A stretch of DNA of 64,000 nucleotides from Symbiodinium kawagutii (Eukaryota > Sar > Dinophyceae > Suessiales > Symbiodiniaceae). The notes under the pieces were generated by a model, which worked only from the letters and a program-made list of their open reading frames with translations, did not search any database and was not told the origin of the DNA. Location of the stretch: the NCBI GenBank assembly GCA_009767595.1, contig VSDK01026402.1, forward strand, positions 132,153-196,152, in the 5' to 3' direction. Shown here piece by piece: positions 33,040 to 44,119 of this stretch. Each line of letters opens with the position of its first letter. Positions within the stretch are counted from its first letter, which is position 1. Made by a program: the position numbers and the translations under genes.

Positions 33040-34150
33040 TTCGCGCTGGGGTTGATGGTTCTATAGATATCATAATGGTTCTATAGTTGAATTATAATGG
33101 ATTATAGTGATTATAATGGATATAATGGAATATAATGGTTCTATAGGTTTATGGCTGATGATAGGGATAATAAGCATCGATAATGACTGATGATAGGGTT
33201 TATGGCTGATGATAGGGATAACCATGACTGTAAACCCAATGATCATCGGGTTTTATAGGTTAAGGGTTTTGTAGAGATTATAATGGTCAGTAATTCAATA
33301 GGGGATAATAACCAACAAGAATGGTTGAACAACTAGTGGTTGGTGGTTTTGTTTTTATTTTTACTTCCCTAGTAATTATTAACAAATGGTTGGTTGACAC
33401 ATATTTTTCATAGGGGTGGTTCAACCACCAATCAGATAATTGTTGTAATCATTTGGGGGGTTCTCTTTCAACTGGGAACCCCATAAATGGTTGGTTTATG
33501 ACTATAAATGCTTCTTAATATTGGATGATTTGGGGATGTGAAGACATATCAACATCGCGTCATCAATGTTGTGGCTCCATCATGTTCAAACCACATTTGG
33601 TATAATGTAAAAACCTTGTAAAAACATATTGTCACAACTGACCTTTCTTGCTGTTGTTGCTGCCGCATTTTATTCCTTAGAACTAGAATCATCAACCATG
33701 ATTTTCGTGGGTGTTGCTGCATCCCTTGTGTTGGTCAATAGGAGATCCATATGAATAGCATCCTCTATTTTCTGGTAGATCACCAGCCATTTCAAGGCAA
33801 AGAATGGTCTGTGTCATTCACAGCTGCATCTCCCATGACCTATCATATCCTATCATCAAGCATTATTGTTGGGTGTTATCCCCCATCTTGACCTCGACCT
33901 TGGCCTCTATTACTTGCTGATTATCGTAAAATACCATTGAGAAACAATCAACCAACCGTTGATCAACGTTTAGTATCACTTAGCCACTATCAACCATCAA
34001 TGGGTATAAAGGGTTTTTAGTATCAGTTAGCCACAATCCAGTTAACCACTATCAACCATCAATGGTATAGGTTTGGTTTAGGCTTGCTTGAAGCTTAATG
34101 ATCACCCGCAACCCATTGAGGTTCACCATCAACCGCTTCGCACCAACCAG
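33040..34150. other. Probable intron with family A and B remnants
   Basis: GGATATAATGG-like repeats at 33060-33140, a family A element at about 33336-33435, and a partial family B element at about 33450-33540. No exon. Confidence 0.55.
33336..33435. mobile_element. Family A introner-like element
   Basis: GTGGTTGGTGGTTTTGTT at the left, GGTTCAACCACCAATCAG at the right, core CAAATGGTTGGTTGACAC. Confidence 0.7.
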
Positions 34151-34222
34151 CTTCGTTGCTTGCGCGCAAGTGACTCGCGCCAGGAACAAGTGGCCAAGTC
34201 GGAGATGCTGCAAGCCACACAG
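34151..34222 (+). CDS. Coiled-coil exon, GC donor
   Basis: After CGCACCAACCAG the phase-0 frame reads LRCLRASDSRQEQVAKSEML, then QATQ before GCAGGG. It may continue after a 34-nt GC-AG intron (34223-34256) with EFKW, reaching a truncated family C element. Charged heptad pattern. GC-rich. Confidence 0.58.
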
Positions 34223-34424
34223 GCAGGGGGCTGGTGACTTGACCTTCGAATTTCAGGAGTTCAAATGGCGAGCGGAAGGGTCAAGCAGTGAACCAACCAA
34301 TTTCATGGGGGATAATGACCGGTAATAATAGGGAAAACAGTGGTTCAGTGATGGTTAACTTAATGATAGGTGGTTAACTATGGTTGGTTACCTATGGTTG
34401 GTTTTAACTGACAGTGATTCAAAT

Positions 34425-34537
34425 GGCTATGGGTCAATATTAACCAACCAATTTCATGGGGGATAATGACCAGCAACGATAGGGAAAACAATGATTAATG
34501 ATAGGGGAACCAGGGGACTAAGTTTTGACCCCCAGCC
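34425..34537. mobile_element. Family C MITE, 113 bp, TSD AAAT
   Basis: Ends are GGCTATGGGTCAATATTAAC and AGTTTTGACCCCCAGCC. AAAT lies at 34421-34424 and 34538-34541. Exactly the length of the copy at 5193. A truncated relative lies at about 34268-34345. Confidence 0.85.
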
Positions 34538-35391
34538 AAATAGGTTCAGTGATGGTTAACTATGGTTGCTTATGGAATGATGGGTGATGGTTAAGTTGAT
34601 GATAGGGATAGTCAGCACTGATGGAGTTACCATGGATTTCACTAAAATCTATTAGATCCACGAAATGTTGACAATAGCGATTGGTGGTTATCATTGGGGT
34701 ACGCCCCCTTTTTTTGCAGGTTTGTTGAACGCTTTGTTTGTTCGGTAGCTTCAGACTCCATGGCGTGGGTTTCTACTGGTGAAGGAAGCTACCTCCGAAA
34801 TCCTCCGATGATGTTGCAGGTGGTTGGATTACCAGGAGCACAGCACAAGGTGATGCTTGGGAGTTTCCTAAATGGGTGTTTCTCAACATAGGGGTAGCCC
34901 CAAATCATGTTCTTTGCACCACTTATGGTAATAAACCAATTATTTTACGGTGTTGACTTCCTGATGTCCTTCGTGCCAGCGGCGTACATGTTTTGCTCAG
35001 CACTTTTTCCACAGACCACTGTCTGCACTTGCTGCTTTACCAAGCCTGCTTTTCCGCCGTCCCGGATTGTAAAACTCTTGAAAAACATTGCATTTTGCGT
35101 TATCCCACAGATCTCTCTCTCTCTCTCTCTCTTGACATTTGTTTTCTTTCTGACATCTCCTTTTCTAGACTACCTTATGCAACTTTCCATATGTCCAAAG
35201 TTTGACTTTAAAGCTTCCTTTGGTCATGGATTGCCACATTTTGCTGGTATATGTTACAGGTATTCATTGCTAATTTGGCACAGTACATCATGAAAAATCA
35301 GAATAAGTCAATTTGTTCTCCAGACATTCAACATCATGGAACTCCACTCTTGACCTTGGCCCCACTCCACCATCTTGACAGGCCCAAACGG
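34538..35391. other. Probable intron with truncated family B element
   Basis: A family B left half begins near 34872 (GGGTGTTTCTCAACATAGGG) and lacks its right end. A CT tract lies at 35112-35132. The open frame 34694-34891 (GEGSYLRNPPMMLQVVG) is a weak exon candidate. Confidence 0.45.
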
Positions 35392-35450
35392 ACGTGAACC
35401 GCGACATGTTGGGCACTTTGTCATCGGTCCGAAGGGCTTCTATGGATGAC
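35392..35450 (+). CDS. Candidate exon, heptad-like
   Basis: After CATCTTGACAG the phase-0 frame reads AQTDVNRDMLGTLSSVRRAS, then MDDTARSW. GC-rich; the end is not fixed, and two other frames are open over the following 100 nt. Probably part of the same protein as the exon at 35596. Confidence 0.48.
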
Positions 35451-35595
35451 ACAGCTCGATCCTGGTCGCCGCGATGACGACAATTCGCTGCATCGCTGGA
35501 GAACTCGAAATCGTTTCAGCCTCGCGAGGTCAGATAGGGCCGACATGGCATTTGACTCTGAAATGAGTCAGAAATGCGTTAGAAAAATGCGGCAG

Positions 35596-35663
35596 AAAGG
35601 GCGACACCCAGAGAGCTTTGTTGGAGCGCGGATCCAAAGATGAGGGGTTTGATGATACGACAG
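35596..35663 (+). CDS. Exon, charged, GT donor
   Basis: Lies between AATGCGGCAG and GTGCAA. With one lead base it reads KGDTQRALLERGSKDEGF, then DDTT. Helical first half, acidic tail. No family recognised. Confidence 0.5.
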
Positions 35664-35977
35664 GTGCAATGCTAAGCCAAGATGAGTGTTTTCGTTATGA
35701 GAAGGGGGTACCACAGGATGGCCCTTTGTATTTCGCTTGGTTCTTTTGTTCTTATTCCTTGCTTTTGTTGTGTCTTGTTTTTGACTGGCTTAGTTTATGC
35801 AGCATAGAGCAACTTGTACTGAGCAACCCCCATAGTTGGTGCTGCTTTGGTGCTGGTGCTCCTTGCGTCTTCCATCACCTTCAACGTTTGAGAATTACAT
35901 TAGAATCACAAAATAACTGGAAAAGTTAGTTCTATCGGCTTCAACCTGTTAATGATTAGTTCAACTAACTACGGCCG

Positions 35978-36256
35978 TTGTTTGTCAAAGCACTTCATCA
36001 TGATCAAGGAAGCATGGCCGTCGCGCCGTCTGCCGGATCTGCATGGATTGGTCCAAGACCGGGGGCAGCACAGGCGGTGGATCTTGAGCCAAGGCAGGGA
36101 GTGGGTCGTGATGAAGCACTTCGATCATCGTCAATTTTTTTTGGTCTAGTGCCACGGACATGCATTGGTGAGAAATCGGCCAAGCTGGGCCTGAAGATCA
36201 TGCAATCTTGGCAGAAATCGTTTGCCAATGGTACTTCTTGCTGCCAAGATTGTTGA
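35978..36256 (+). CDS. Candidate exon(s)
   Basis: One frame stays open for about 92 codons: MAVAPSAGSAWIGPRPGAAQ, then AVDLEPRQGVGRDEALRS, then EKSAKLGLKIMQSWQKSFAN and TGA. The first half is GC-rich and the second AT-rich, so it may be two exons or part intron. Confidence 0.38.
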   Translation: MFVKALHHDQGSMAVAPSAGSAWIGPRPGAAQAVDLEPRQGVGRDEALRSSSIFFGLVPRTCIGEKSAKLGLKIMQSWQKSFANGTSCCQDC

Positions 36257-37525
36257 AGCTGTCCAGTTACACCTGAAAGTTGGTTGGGGCTGGAGATCCA
36301 CTGAGATCCACTAGTTGTTGCTAGTTTACCCCTTTCAAGATGAGGTGGGTCGTGGTTCAGTGCAACCAGCGACCTGTGCCAGGACCGTTCGGAGTGAGGC
36401 GGCCTTGGGTTCCGAAAAGCTCTGACATCAGAGACCCTCCTGGAAACAGTAGGAATCTATCGACAGGGTCTCTTAATAGGACAACGGTCACCATGGTCAT
36501 CCAACCTTCGGGAAGATCAGGCTGTAAGTTTCTAGGAGTTCACTTGCGTGATCCAGGTTGGATTTGGTCATTGGCGGCTCACCATTGACCTCACTAGTTG
36601 GCAGCATCCAACCTGGGACGTCCAACGTTTGTCCATGACTTGGGGGGTTCCATTGCTGCCAACCTGCCCTGCTGCTGCCATTGAACTTCCCCCAAGCCCG
36701 GGACTCGTTCGGACCTAAGTTATGAATAGTTTCCCGTTCGGGATGACAGGGAGACCCATCTCCGCCATCTTCACCACAACAACCGCGGTCAGGATGTTGG
36801 TAACATTTGCCGCGGGTCACTGGTCGAGTCTACACTGATGTAACCACGTGTACCGCTTAATGTTAAAAACAGAAGAGGGATAGAACCATGGTCAAGATCA
36901 ACAGGATGAAACCACTGTTTTTTATCTTTTTTTATGTTTATTTACTTTGCGTAGTGCTTAGCTGAAACTAACATGTCATGCAGCTATGGTGGCAATATCC
37001 AGGAATCACTGTACTGTATATCATACCCAGCTGCTTCAAATTACCATTTGCAGCCTTGGATGCCTTGGTTACTGTGTGGTTAAGGGGGGTTCAATCCACG
37101 TACATCACATTCTTTCATACATACATAGATACAACTATATACATTCAGCATATCATGATGTTCACTATTCGAAGATATTGAGCATTGTAATCTCGATTAT
37201 TTATAGTAATAAACCATCCATTTCAGGAGGGAAACCAAGATGTAAGATGTTTATGCACATTACGTACTTTACATGGGTCTTTCTCAAGTCATAGGGGTAT
37301 CCCTAGATCATCCGATTTTAACCATTTTAGTAATAAAGCAACGATTTTTGGGGTTCCCGTTGACTTAAGAAACCACCATAAACAATAGTTGTTTAACCAC
37401 TTGTGTTGGTATACTGACCCCATTGTGTACATGGTATATTGTAGCATATTATGGTACATTGTTATTATGCTCAATTAGGGTATCTTGTGGTAAATTCTAT
37501 TTCCCACCTATGATGGTATATTAAC

Positions 37526-37632
37526 TGGATGGCTTATGCCCACTAACTTAGGTTCTTAGTGTTTTTGGGATATGATTGATTTACCATATAACCACTAAAA
37601 ATAATTTTTAGCAAGGGATCTATAAGCCACCA
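37526..37632. mobile_element. Family D inverted-repeat element, copy 2
   Basis: Almost identical to the copy at 18206, 19.3 kb upstream, including GGATGGCTTATGCCCACTAA and CTATAAGCCACCAAGT. Confidence 0.78.
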
Positions 37633-38167
37633 AGTTAACCATTTTGAGGAACCCTCACATGTACAAATGATGCGAAGGCCGCAACGCATCAGTGCCAGGT
37701 GGTGCGACATGGTGTCGGCCTTGGTGGTTGACATGAGGAGGTCACAACTTGGGTAGGATTGAACTATGCTCAAGTGGATTTTCTATGGTTAGTAGTAGTT
37801 TTATAGTGGTAAACTATGGTTAGTAGTGATTATGGCTATGGTTAATAGTAGTTAAGTATGGTTTAGTAGTGGTTAGCTATGGCTAGTATTGGTTAAGTAT
37901 GGTTAACTATGGTTGATAGTGGATTTTCGATGTTCAACTATGGCTAAGTATGTCAAATAGTGGTTAACCATGGTTGATAGTGGTTAAGTATGGTTGATAG
38001 TTGTTTACTATAGTAGTTAAGTGTAGGCGAGTATAGTGGTTAATAGTAGGCAAAGATAGTGGTTAATAGTGGCTAAGTACAATAATGGGCCAGTAGAGCG
38101 GACAATCACCAACAACAATGATTCATTAAACATTGAGTAGGATTTGGCCACAGCAATCAAGCATAGT

Positions 38168-38293
38168 CTGGTTGGTGGCTTCAAACATTTTTTCCAAATG
38201 TATTACCAAATGGTTGGTTGCCAGATATTTTTCATAGGGGTTGAAACTATTACCAAATGCTTGGTTGGTTGACTGATATTTACCACCAACCAG
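38168..38293. mobile_element. Family A element with internal duplication
   Basis: CTGGTTGGTGGCTTCAAACA at the left and ACCACCAACCAG at the right. The core ACCAAATGGTTGGTTG occurs twice, as if a second copy inserted into or duplicated within it. Confidence 0.65.
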
Positions 38294-38427
38294 TTTAGAT
38301 TGACAAACCAACTGCCAAAAAACAAGAATACTGTGAAACTAACGGTTCTCATGGTGTAGCACGGTCAATGATGGTTGGCTTGAAAAGTTTGATTGGGCTT
38401 TCACGAACCCGGCTCAATTGCTGCCAG

Positions 38428-38520
38428 CTGCGAAGCTTCTGATCCAAATTCAGAATGGGTAGATCCACAAATGGAAGCAGCCCTAAATTCCGAAAAAGTA
38501 TCACCTAATTTAGGTGACTA
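38428..38520 (+). CDS. Candidate exon, acidic
   Basis: After ATTGCTGCCAG (one lead base) the frame reads CEASDPNSEWVDPQMEAALN, then SEKVSPN. It lies 0.6 kb before the EF-hand exons and could be the N-terminal side of that protein. Donor unclear. Confidence 0.4.
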
Positions 38521-39130
38521 TCATAACCGAGAGTAGCAAGTGGAAAGCCCGAATTCTTCTTGGCACCACTACTCACAGAAGCCTATAGACACTTAGGTTT
38601 AGCAGGGATAGAGCCCTACTGACACCTATTTGAATCAGCACCCAACCAACTGTTTTATTTCCACTTCACACAGGAGATGCCAGGATGCCAAAGCACTGCT
38701 TGCTCAGTGGACCATCAGTTGTGGTGGTTGAGTCATTTTAAGTCAAGCACTTCTGACTTGTGACACTTTCCAGGTTTGAATCCTCCGTCTTGAGGGTTTG
38801 GTCTCCCAGTTTTATTGCTTATGTCTGCTGGTTAGAACACTAAAGAAAAGGGTAGGTTTCTTGTTCACGACCCAGCACATATACTCTTCTGCGATAATTT
38901 CGAGGGTGTTCATGACCCGCTACTAAGAATTTTGATTTGATCATACAACTAGTACTGGTATTCTACACGAAGATTTATTGGCTAGGAAACCAATGGGAAA
39001 GATGGTGAAACCAACTGCGACTGCTGGTTATCGTTGATGGTTTCCAGGATCCTCACGGCATGAGTTGCCTGGTGATTGATCTAAGGTACCTGGCATCCAG
39101 CGGGACAATCAGTGTCATGAGCTGAGGCAG

Positions 39131-39174
39131 TTCCGGATGAAGAGGTGGAGGAAGTCTTTAAACTCTTTGACCAG
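39131..39174 (+). CDS. EF-hand exon 1 (helix E of first EF-hand), GC donor
   Basis: After GCTGAGGCAG (two lead bases) it reads PDEEVEEVFKLFDQ and ends at CAG before GCGGGA. This is the entering helix and first loop residues of a calmodulin/centrin-type EF-hand (family pattern: E..F..FD). It joins in phase to 40504 (DGSGIKIKEIGT), giving FDQ-DGSG across the junction. Tandem GGGATCCCAT repeats follow at once. The protein probably binds calcium through this loop. Upstream exons of this gene are not certain. Confidence 0.8.
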
Positions 39175-39176
39175 GC

Positions 39177-39208
39177 GGGATCCCATGGGATCCCATGGGA
39201 TCCCATGG
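39177..39208. repeat. GGGATCCCAT triplicate repeat
   Basis: Three perfect copies of the palindromic decamer GGGATCCCAT, starting right after the EF-hand exon 1 donor; another copy of the core lies at 39250. Confidence 0.85.
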
Positions 39209-40503
39209 CGGGCTGTCGCTTTCGAGGGTCCCACCAGACCCAACTTTGGGGATCCCATGGCATCGGAGTTGGGCCAGGCCGGTCTGGCACTTGGGAAGTG
39301 ATGGGCCCCTGCAGATTTCAACTGATGGTTGCTGTAGATGACACGTATAGTACCTTACTCAGGCACCAAGCTGCAGGGTGTAAAGGTAGTTGTCCATGTG
39401 TAGCTTGGTCATTCATCAACAGAAGTCGTGACCGCACCAAGATCTGGGAATGCTAGAGACTCCTTCCGTTTGGCTTCGAATGTTTGTTCCGGCAGGCTGT
39501 TGCCGCGTGGTTGCTGTTGCCAGGTTACTGGATGCACCGTATCGATGTTCGCTGGTGACCATTCATGTCGTGATGCCACGAATGCCAAGAAATGTCTTGA
39601 GCTGGGTCAAGGCCCCACAAGCAGCCACATGGCTTCAGTGAACCATCCCTGTGCCACGCCAACGATTTTTTGTTGTGGGATGTCAGCAAAAGGGCGCAAC
39701 TAGCTAGCGGTTTGGAGTATTTATGATTTCAGATTATTTTCCTCAATATTTGGGCCGGTTGGTTGGTCGACTAATGATTCTTCGGATGGCTTACAACCCA
39801 GGTAGAGGATGTTAAAGGTGCCTTTCCGCCCCACCGCCATATCACCACTTGGCAGCTTCACAACAAGCTGCGACCGATGAAAAATGACCTGTTCATGACG
39901 AAGCCGAGAGAATCAGAGCAGGATATGCATAGGCTTCACCTTGCACAGTGTGTCGTTCCCGGCCACGCCCATTCAACTCAGCATACGACCGGTAGCGTCA
40001 ACACCTTTAACTGGGCATTAACCAGCCATTAACCAGCCATTAACCATGCTTGAGGGTTGAAACTTAGGGAACTGATATATCCAACTACGGCCACAATAGC
40101 ATCAGTCAGTACTTGCAAGATCCTTTGGACATTATACTGGTACTGCAATCTTCGTATCTATCTTAGTAGACTAGTCGCAGACTAAGTAAATCTCAGAAAC
40201 GGCTCTCTCTCTCTCTCTCTCTCTACATGTGCAGGTTTACACGCAAAGACAGTATCCATACACACATTCCACCACAATCTACTTGAAAAAAGCAACTGGC
40301 AAATTCTTCAAACAGTGCCGCCCATGGCGAAGTCTGTACATCTGTATGTGTAGAAATATTGTACATGTATAGGAGGCTCTTGTCACCCACTACCGTTTTC
40401 CACTGCAAGTTGCATCACTGCTAACCCAAAACTCCGAGTTCTCGGGCTGACCAACAGGGCCTCAGCCCCCCAAGTGTTTGTTGATGCCGACGGATGACTG
40501 TAG
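39209..40503. other. Intron of the EF-hand gene
   Basis: Intron 39175-40503 (1,329 nt). Contains frames such as DATNAKKCLELGQGPTSSHM at 39573, not needed by the EF-hand model, and a CT tract at 40203-40226. Confidence 0.6.
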
Positions 40504-40539
40504 GATGGCTCTGGAATCAAGATCAAGGAGATTGGTACA
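40504..40539 (+). CDS. EF-hand exon 2 (calcium loop 1), 36 nt
   Basis: Lies between ATGACTGTAG and a GTTTCT donor, phase 0 at both ends. It encodes DGSGIKIKEIGT, the core of an EF-hand loop. Joined to its neighbours it reads FDQ-DGSGIKIKEIGT-VMRSLG, matching the calmodulin layout FDKDGDG..T.KELGTVMRSLG. The loop is one residue shorter than the usual twelve, with Glu at position 11, so calcium affinity may be altered. The gene lies on the + strand. Confidence 0.82.
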
Positions 40540-41233
40540 GTTTCTTGACTGCAGATGGGGCCTGTCATGGCGGCAAAATCCACTTTAGAATTTGTCAGAA
40601 ACTTGCAAAGAGCGTGTGAGAACAACGCCCTTAGATTTGTTGTTTCTCATGACAACTTCCACTGTGGAGTCCTGACACCGGATTTGAAAATCTTCAGTGA
40701 CGACGTGAAAATCTAAACAACTCCGTTTGCTTCGTGTAATTTGGATCCCCAACTGCTGGGATCAAACCGCCAGGTGGAGCGAATAATACCCTGCTATGTG
40801 CTTACACTGCAAGTGTAGGAGCTAACGGTTTGGAAGAATGGCTGCTTCACAATGTCGACCCCGCAGCATGTTCAGATCACATGATGCTTGCTTTACAACG
40901 TTTTGCAACAGAAGATAGTAGCAGCTGGTAGCAGCTAGTAGCAGCTAGTAGCAGTAGCAGTCAGTAGCATAGGCATCATCTGGTTTCCTAAGATAGCATA
41001 GTATTCGCATCGTTTCCTACCTATACATAGCAAGTTTCCTACCATGATGACTATGATAGTAGTATATATAGTAGATGTAGATAGTATAGTCAGTAGCATC
41101 ATGATGCTATCATGATGGACCACTATCATAGTCACTAGATGCTCCTCCCACTATCATTGATGCTATCTATGCTATCAGTTTCCTCCCCAAGTCAGCAGAG
41201 TCCATCATCAAAGTCCCACGACAGCCTTCCCAG

Positions 41234-41305
41234 GTGATGCGCAGCCTGGGCCTCGCTGCCTCGGAGGCGCAGCTCCGGGAGTTCCGCGCAGAAGCGGAGA
41301 AGAAG
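41234..41305 (+). CDS. EF-hand exon 3 (linker helix), GC donor
   Basis: After GCCTTCCCAG come 24 codons in phase 0: VMRSLGLAASEAQLREF, then RAEAEKK before GCGACG. VMRSLG and the (T/S)EA.L pattern are calmodulin-type: exiting helix of EF-hand 1 and entering helix of EF-hand 2. Strongly GC-rich. It joins in phase to 42095. The frame continues openly into the intron, but the homology stops at the GC donor. Confidence 0.82.
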
Positions 41306-42094
41306 GCGACGGCGGCGGGCGCGGCATCGGATGCGACGGCGCCCAGGGATCGGGGGCCCTCTGGGCATAGGAATTTGGGGCGAAAAATCCGCAGATCTCC
41401 GCAGTTTCTTCGATTTTTTGCGTGATTTGAGGTAGATGGATTCCGACAACTGAGGATTCATTCAAGTTTGAGGATGGGTTCCAAAAGTCACGAAGGATTA
41501 ATGGTTGGTTTATTAATCATGATAAGGGGTTTGGTTCATCGTTGGTCACTGGTTGATTAATGTTTGATGGTTGGTTGATCGTTGCTAATGCCCAACAGTG
41601 ATGTTTCATCACTTTTCATGACCCGTGATGAAGAAGATTTCTGATGTTTGGTATATGAGTATTAAACATGATTATGTGTTGGCCAATGGGTGGCTAACAA
41701 CTCATGATTGGTGACTTGCTGATTGATGGTACATACCTGGTCATTGACTGGGAATGATTCGCTAGTGGCTGGGGGAAGGTTGGTTGCCGGTTGGCAATTT
41801 TGTGTAGGAGCAGTTTCAGTTCAAGTTTCAAAAGTCAAGTTGGATCGTGTCAGAACTTTGAAAACTAAAGTTCTTGGTCGATTAACGCTTGGTTATATGG
41901 TGCTGGAACATCTGGGAGAAATCCTCCCACATCCCTGACGCACATTTGTTTGTCCACAAATGGCAGTACCTAGTAAGCATCCAAAAATAGCCCTTTTATT
42001 TATAGGGAAACTCAAGTTCTGGGTGGTTGGATGGCACACCATTTGTGGACAATTTTACGTCACTGGGATTCTAAACATGGCCCGCTCTCGTAAG

Positions 42095-42163
42095 ACCCCT
42101 GTGGAGGACCAAACCTACGTGCAGTTTCCAGACTTCCTGGGCTATGTGAAAAGAATGGAAAAG
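42095..42163 (+). CDS. EF-hand exon 4 (second, degenerate EF-hand)
   Basis: Lies between GCTCTCGTAAG and a GTGGAG donor; 23 codons in phase 0: TPVEDQTYVQFPDFLGYVKR, then MEK. YVQFPDFLGYV corresponds to the TIDFPEFLTMM part of calmodulin EF-hand 2. The loop itself (PVEDQTYVQFPD) lacks the Asp/Gly ligands, so this hand is probably unable to bind calcium. Third and fourth EF-hands are not found with confidence downstream. Confidence 0.82.
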
Positions 42164-42611
42164 GTGGAGGCAGTGCCGCCAGCAGTACTGGGCCTCAAGT
42201 TGAAGTAGGAAACGAAGTCTCGCTGTACGGAACCCTTATGATGTCCACAGGGACACGAAAATAGAGCCCATTCATTGGGTGGATGATCATTGTCGATTAC
42301 TTCAAATTGATCGTAATACAGATTCCTGTCGGGTACGCATGCTTAATAAATCTTGATTATAGATTATAAAGTTCCACATATTATGCGGTAACATTTTACA
42401 CATGTTCCTTGGTGTTTCCCCAACTTGTGTCGGTCATGATCTTGCCACGAGAGAAACAACCATAGGCCAAGCAGGTCAATCACTTGCGTGATCACCCCTC
42501 AACAATCCTTCCCTGATCACCCATCACTTGGACTGTTGCTCGTTGCGGGGAAGCCAATCTACACGAAGTGATCACCGTGGGTGTACATCATTTGCAGACA
42601 ATCCCATCATG

Positions 42612-42731
42612 TCGATGGGTCAAAACCCGGGATCCCTGGTTCCCCTATCATTAACCAGGCTGTTGTCCATATAGTTTTGCTTGTTATCATCCCCCACGAG
42701 TTGGTGGGTTAACTGCTTGACCCAGCTCGCC
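42612..42731. mobile_element. Family C MITE, reverse orientation
   Basis: CGATGGGTCAAAACCCGGGA at the left and GCTTGACCCAGCTCGCC at the right; ATCCCCCACGAGTTGGTGGG inside. It lies just upstream of the micro-exon at 42747. Confidence 0.72.
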
Positions 42732-42746
42732 ACATTTCCTTGGCAG

Positions 42747-42776
42747 AGTCCATGGCTCAGCGACTTCTTCAAGCTG
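42747..42776 (+). CDS. Possible 30-nt exon with consensus donor
   Basis: Lies between CTTGGCAG and GTGAGT. Phase 0 would read SPWLSDFFKL; another frame reads SMAQRLLQA. The strong donor is the main evidence. It could follow EF-hand exon 4 in phase 0. Confidence 0.4.
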
Positions 42777-43090
42777 GTGAGTAATCATCGCAGATGGCAT
42801 CAGCTATCAAAGACCATCATGAACCACCATGAACAATGAATCTCTGTTCCAATAAGTTAAGTGATGATCATAATAAATAGATATAAATAGTGAATTATTA
42901 TTGTTTGGCTTTATTAACTTACCAATGATAACATTAATTAAGAATAACAATAGTACTCATGAGCAATCATTAACTCACTGTAATAGTAAGCATCACACAT
43001 GACCAACATGAAGCACGGTGACTAGTGCCACCAAGAACAATCATGATCACTGACCATCCTCGCATCATGAAGTTCACCATGAACCGTCAA

Positions 43091-43112
43091 CCCTAAACCC
43101 TAAAACCCTAAA
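43091..43112. repeat. Interstitial telomere-type motif
   Basis: Three near-perfect CCCTAAA units. TTTAGGG-type telomeres are known in dinoflagellates and plants. Too short to be a telomere end. Confidence 0.6.
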
Positions 43113-43145
43113 TTGACCAGGAACCACCATCAATCTGCGGGACAG

Positions 43146-43190
43146 GCCACGAAGGGCGTGGATGTGTCAAAGGAGATGGAAGGGATGAAG
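43146..43190 (+). CDS. Candidate exon, 45 nt, GC donor
   Basis: After GCGGGACAG the phase-0 frame reads ATKGVDVSKEMEGMK before GCAGCG. Charged helix. It stays open (AAHGSRPGCS), so the end is tentative. It could belong to the EF-hand protein or its neighbour. Confidence 0.42.
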
Positions 43191-43805
43191 GCAGCGCACG
43201 GCAGCCGGCCTGGTTGCAGCTATGGATGCTCCAACAGTGACTAGTTCAAGAAATATCAGCAGCTTAAGAACAGATTTTGAACCACCACTTATGCAGCAAG
43301 AAGTTTGTTGAATCCATTTAAGCTTAGGAGGTCAATATGATCCTTTTCTATCCTTTTTGCCTTTTTGGCCTTTGTTACTGTCATAATTGAGAACTGGTGA
43401 ACGTTTCGGTTGTCTTTCCGGGGTTCCCGCACTGGCAGGCTGGAGACCCACCTCAACCCAGAAGCAATGATGATTAGAATGACGATCTCAGTGCCACATG
43501 CCTCAACAAACATCCAAGAACTAGTATCCATCAACCAACAATGATCATTCAGCAGTGTAAACATCATGAACATTCATGAACAATGATCATTTCAACCATC
43601 TCTAACAATCGTTAATTAACCATTGTTGGAAATCATTCACCATCACTAACAGTCATTGACCATCTCTGAACCATCTATGATTCAGCGGTTTGGTTGAAGT
43701 CGCCTCAAGTCTTCCAGCGTTGCCGCTGTCCAATGGTCCATCCAAGGTGCCGGGGTCCAGCATTCAGCCAGTGATTTTTGTATGTTCCTAGTGTTGGCGG
43801 TAAAT

Positions 43806-43907
43806 GGTGGTTTCTCAAAATAGGGGATCCTAATAATTGTTGGTTTGTTACTATAAATTGGTTAATATTGGATGATTCAGGGGGTACAACTATTTTGAGA
43901 ACCACCC
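43806..43907. mobile_element. Family B MITE, TSD AAAT
   Basis: Ends are GGTGGTTTCTCAAAATAGGG and TATTTTGAGAACCACCC. AAAT lies at 43802-43805 and 43908-43911. 102 bp. Confidence 0.86.
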
Positions 43908-44005
43908 AAATGGGGTCATCAAAAAAGATGGTGGTACCCACTAACCATCTTTTTTGAGACACTGAGCAGTTATCGGAGTACACTGTTTATGGACAAGCTT
44001 GATTT

Positions 44006-44119
44006 GGCTATGGGTCAATATTAACCAACCAATAATAGCTAATAATAACCAACCAAACTATAGGGAAAACAATGTTTAATGATGGGGGAACCAGGGGTAC
44101 AAGGTTTTGACCCACAGCC
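44006..44119. mobile_element. Family C MITE
   Basis: GGCTATGGGTCAATATTAAC and GGTTTTGACCCACAGCC are the ends; 114 bp. No clear target duplication. Confidence 0.78.

Larger units (their letters stand above)
36257..38427. other. Mostly intron-like, with MITEs and short repeats
   Basis: A weak exon candidate follows GGATGACAG at 36750 (GDPSPPSSPQQPR). A family B element lies at 37274-37376, family D at 37526-37632, degenerate ATGGTTAGTAGTGGTTA repeats at 37780-38080 and a family A element at 38168-38293. Confidence 0.5.

Noticed and set aside
40555..40716. A 53-codon open frame right after GACTGCAG (MGPVMAAKSTLEFVRNLQ...) that looks protein-like
   Set aside because: It lies inside the intron between EF-hand exons 2 and 3, which join perfectly without it. 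It shows how convincing chance frames can be here.
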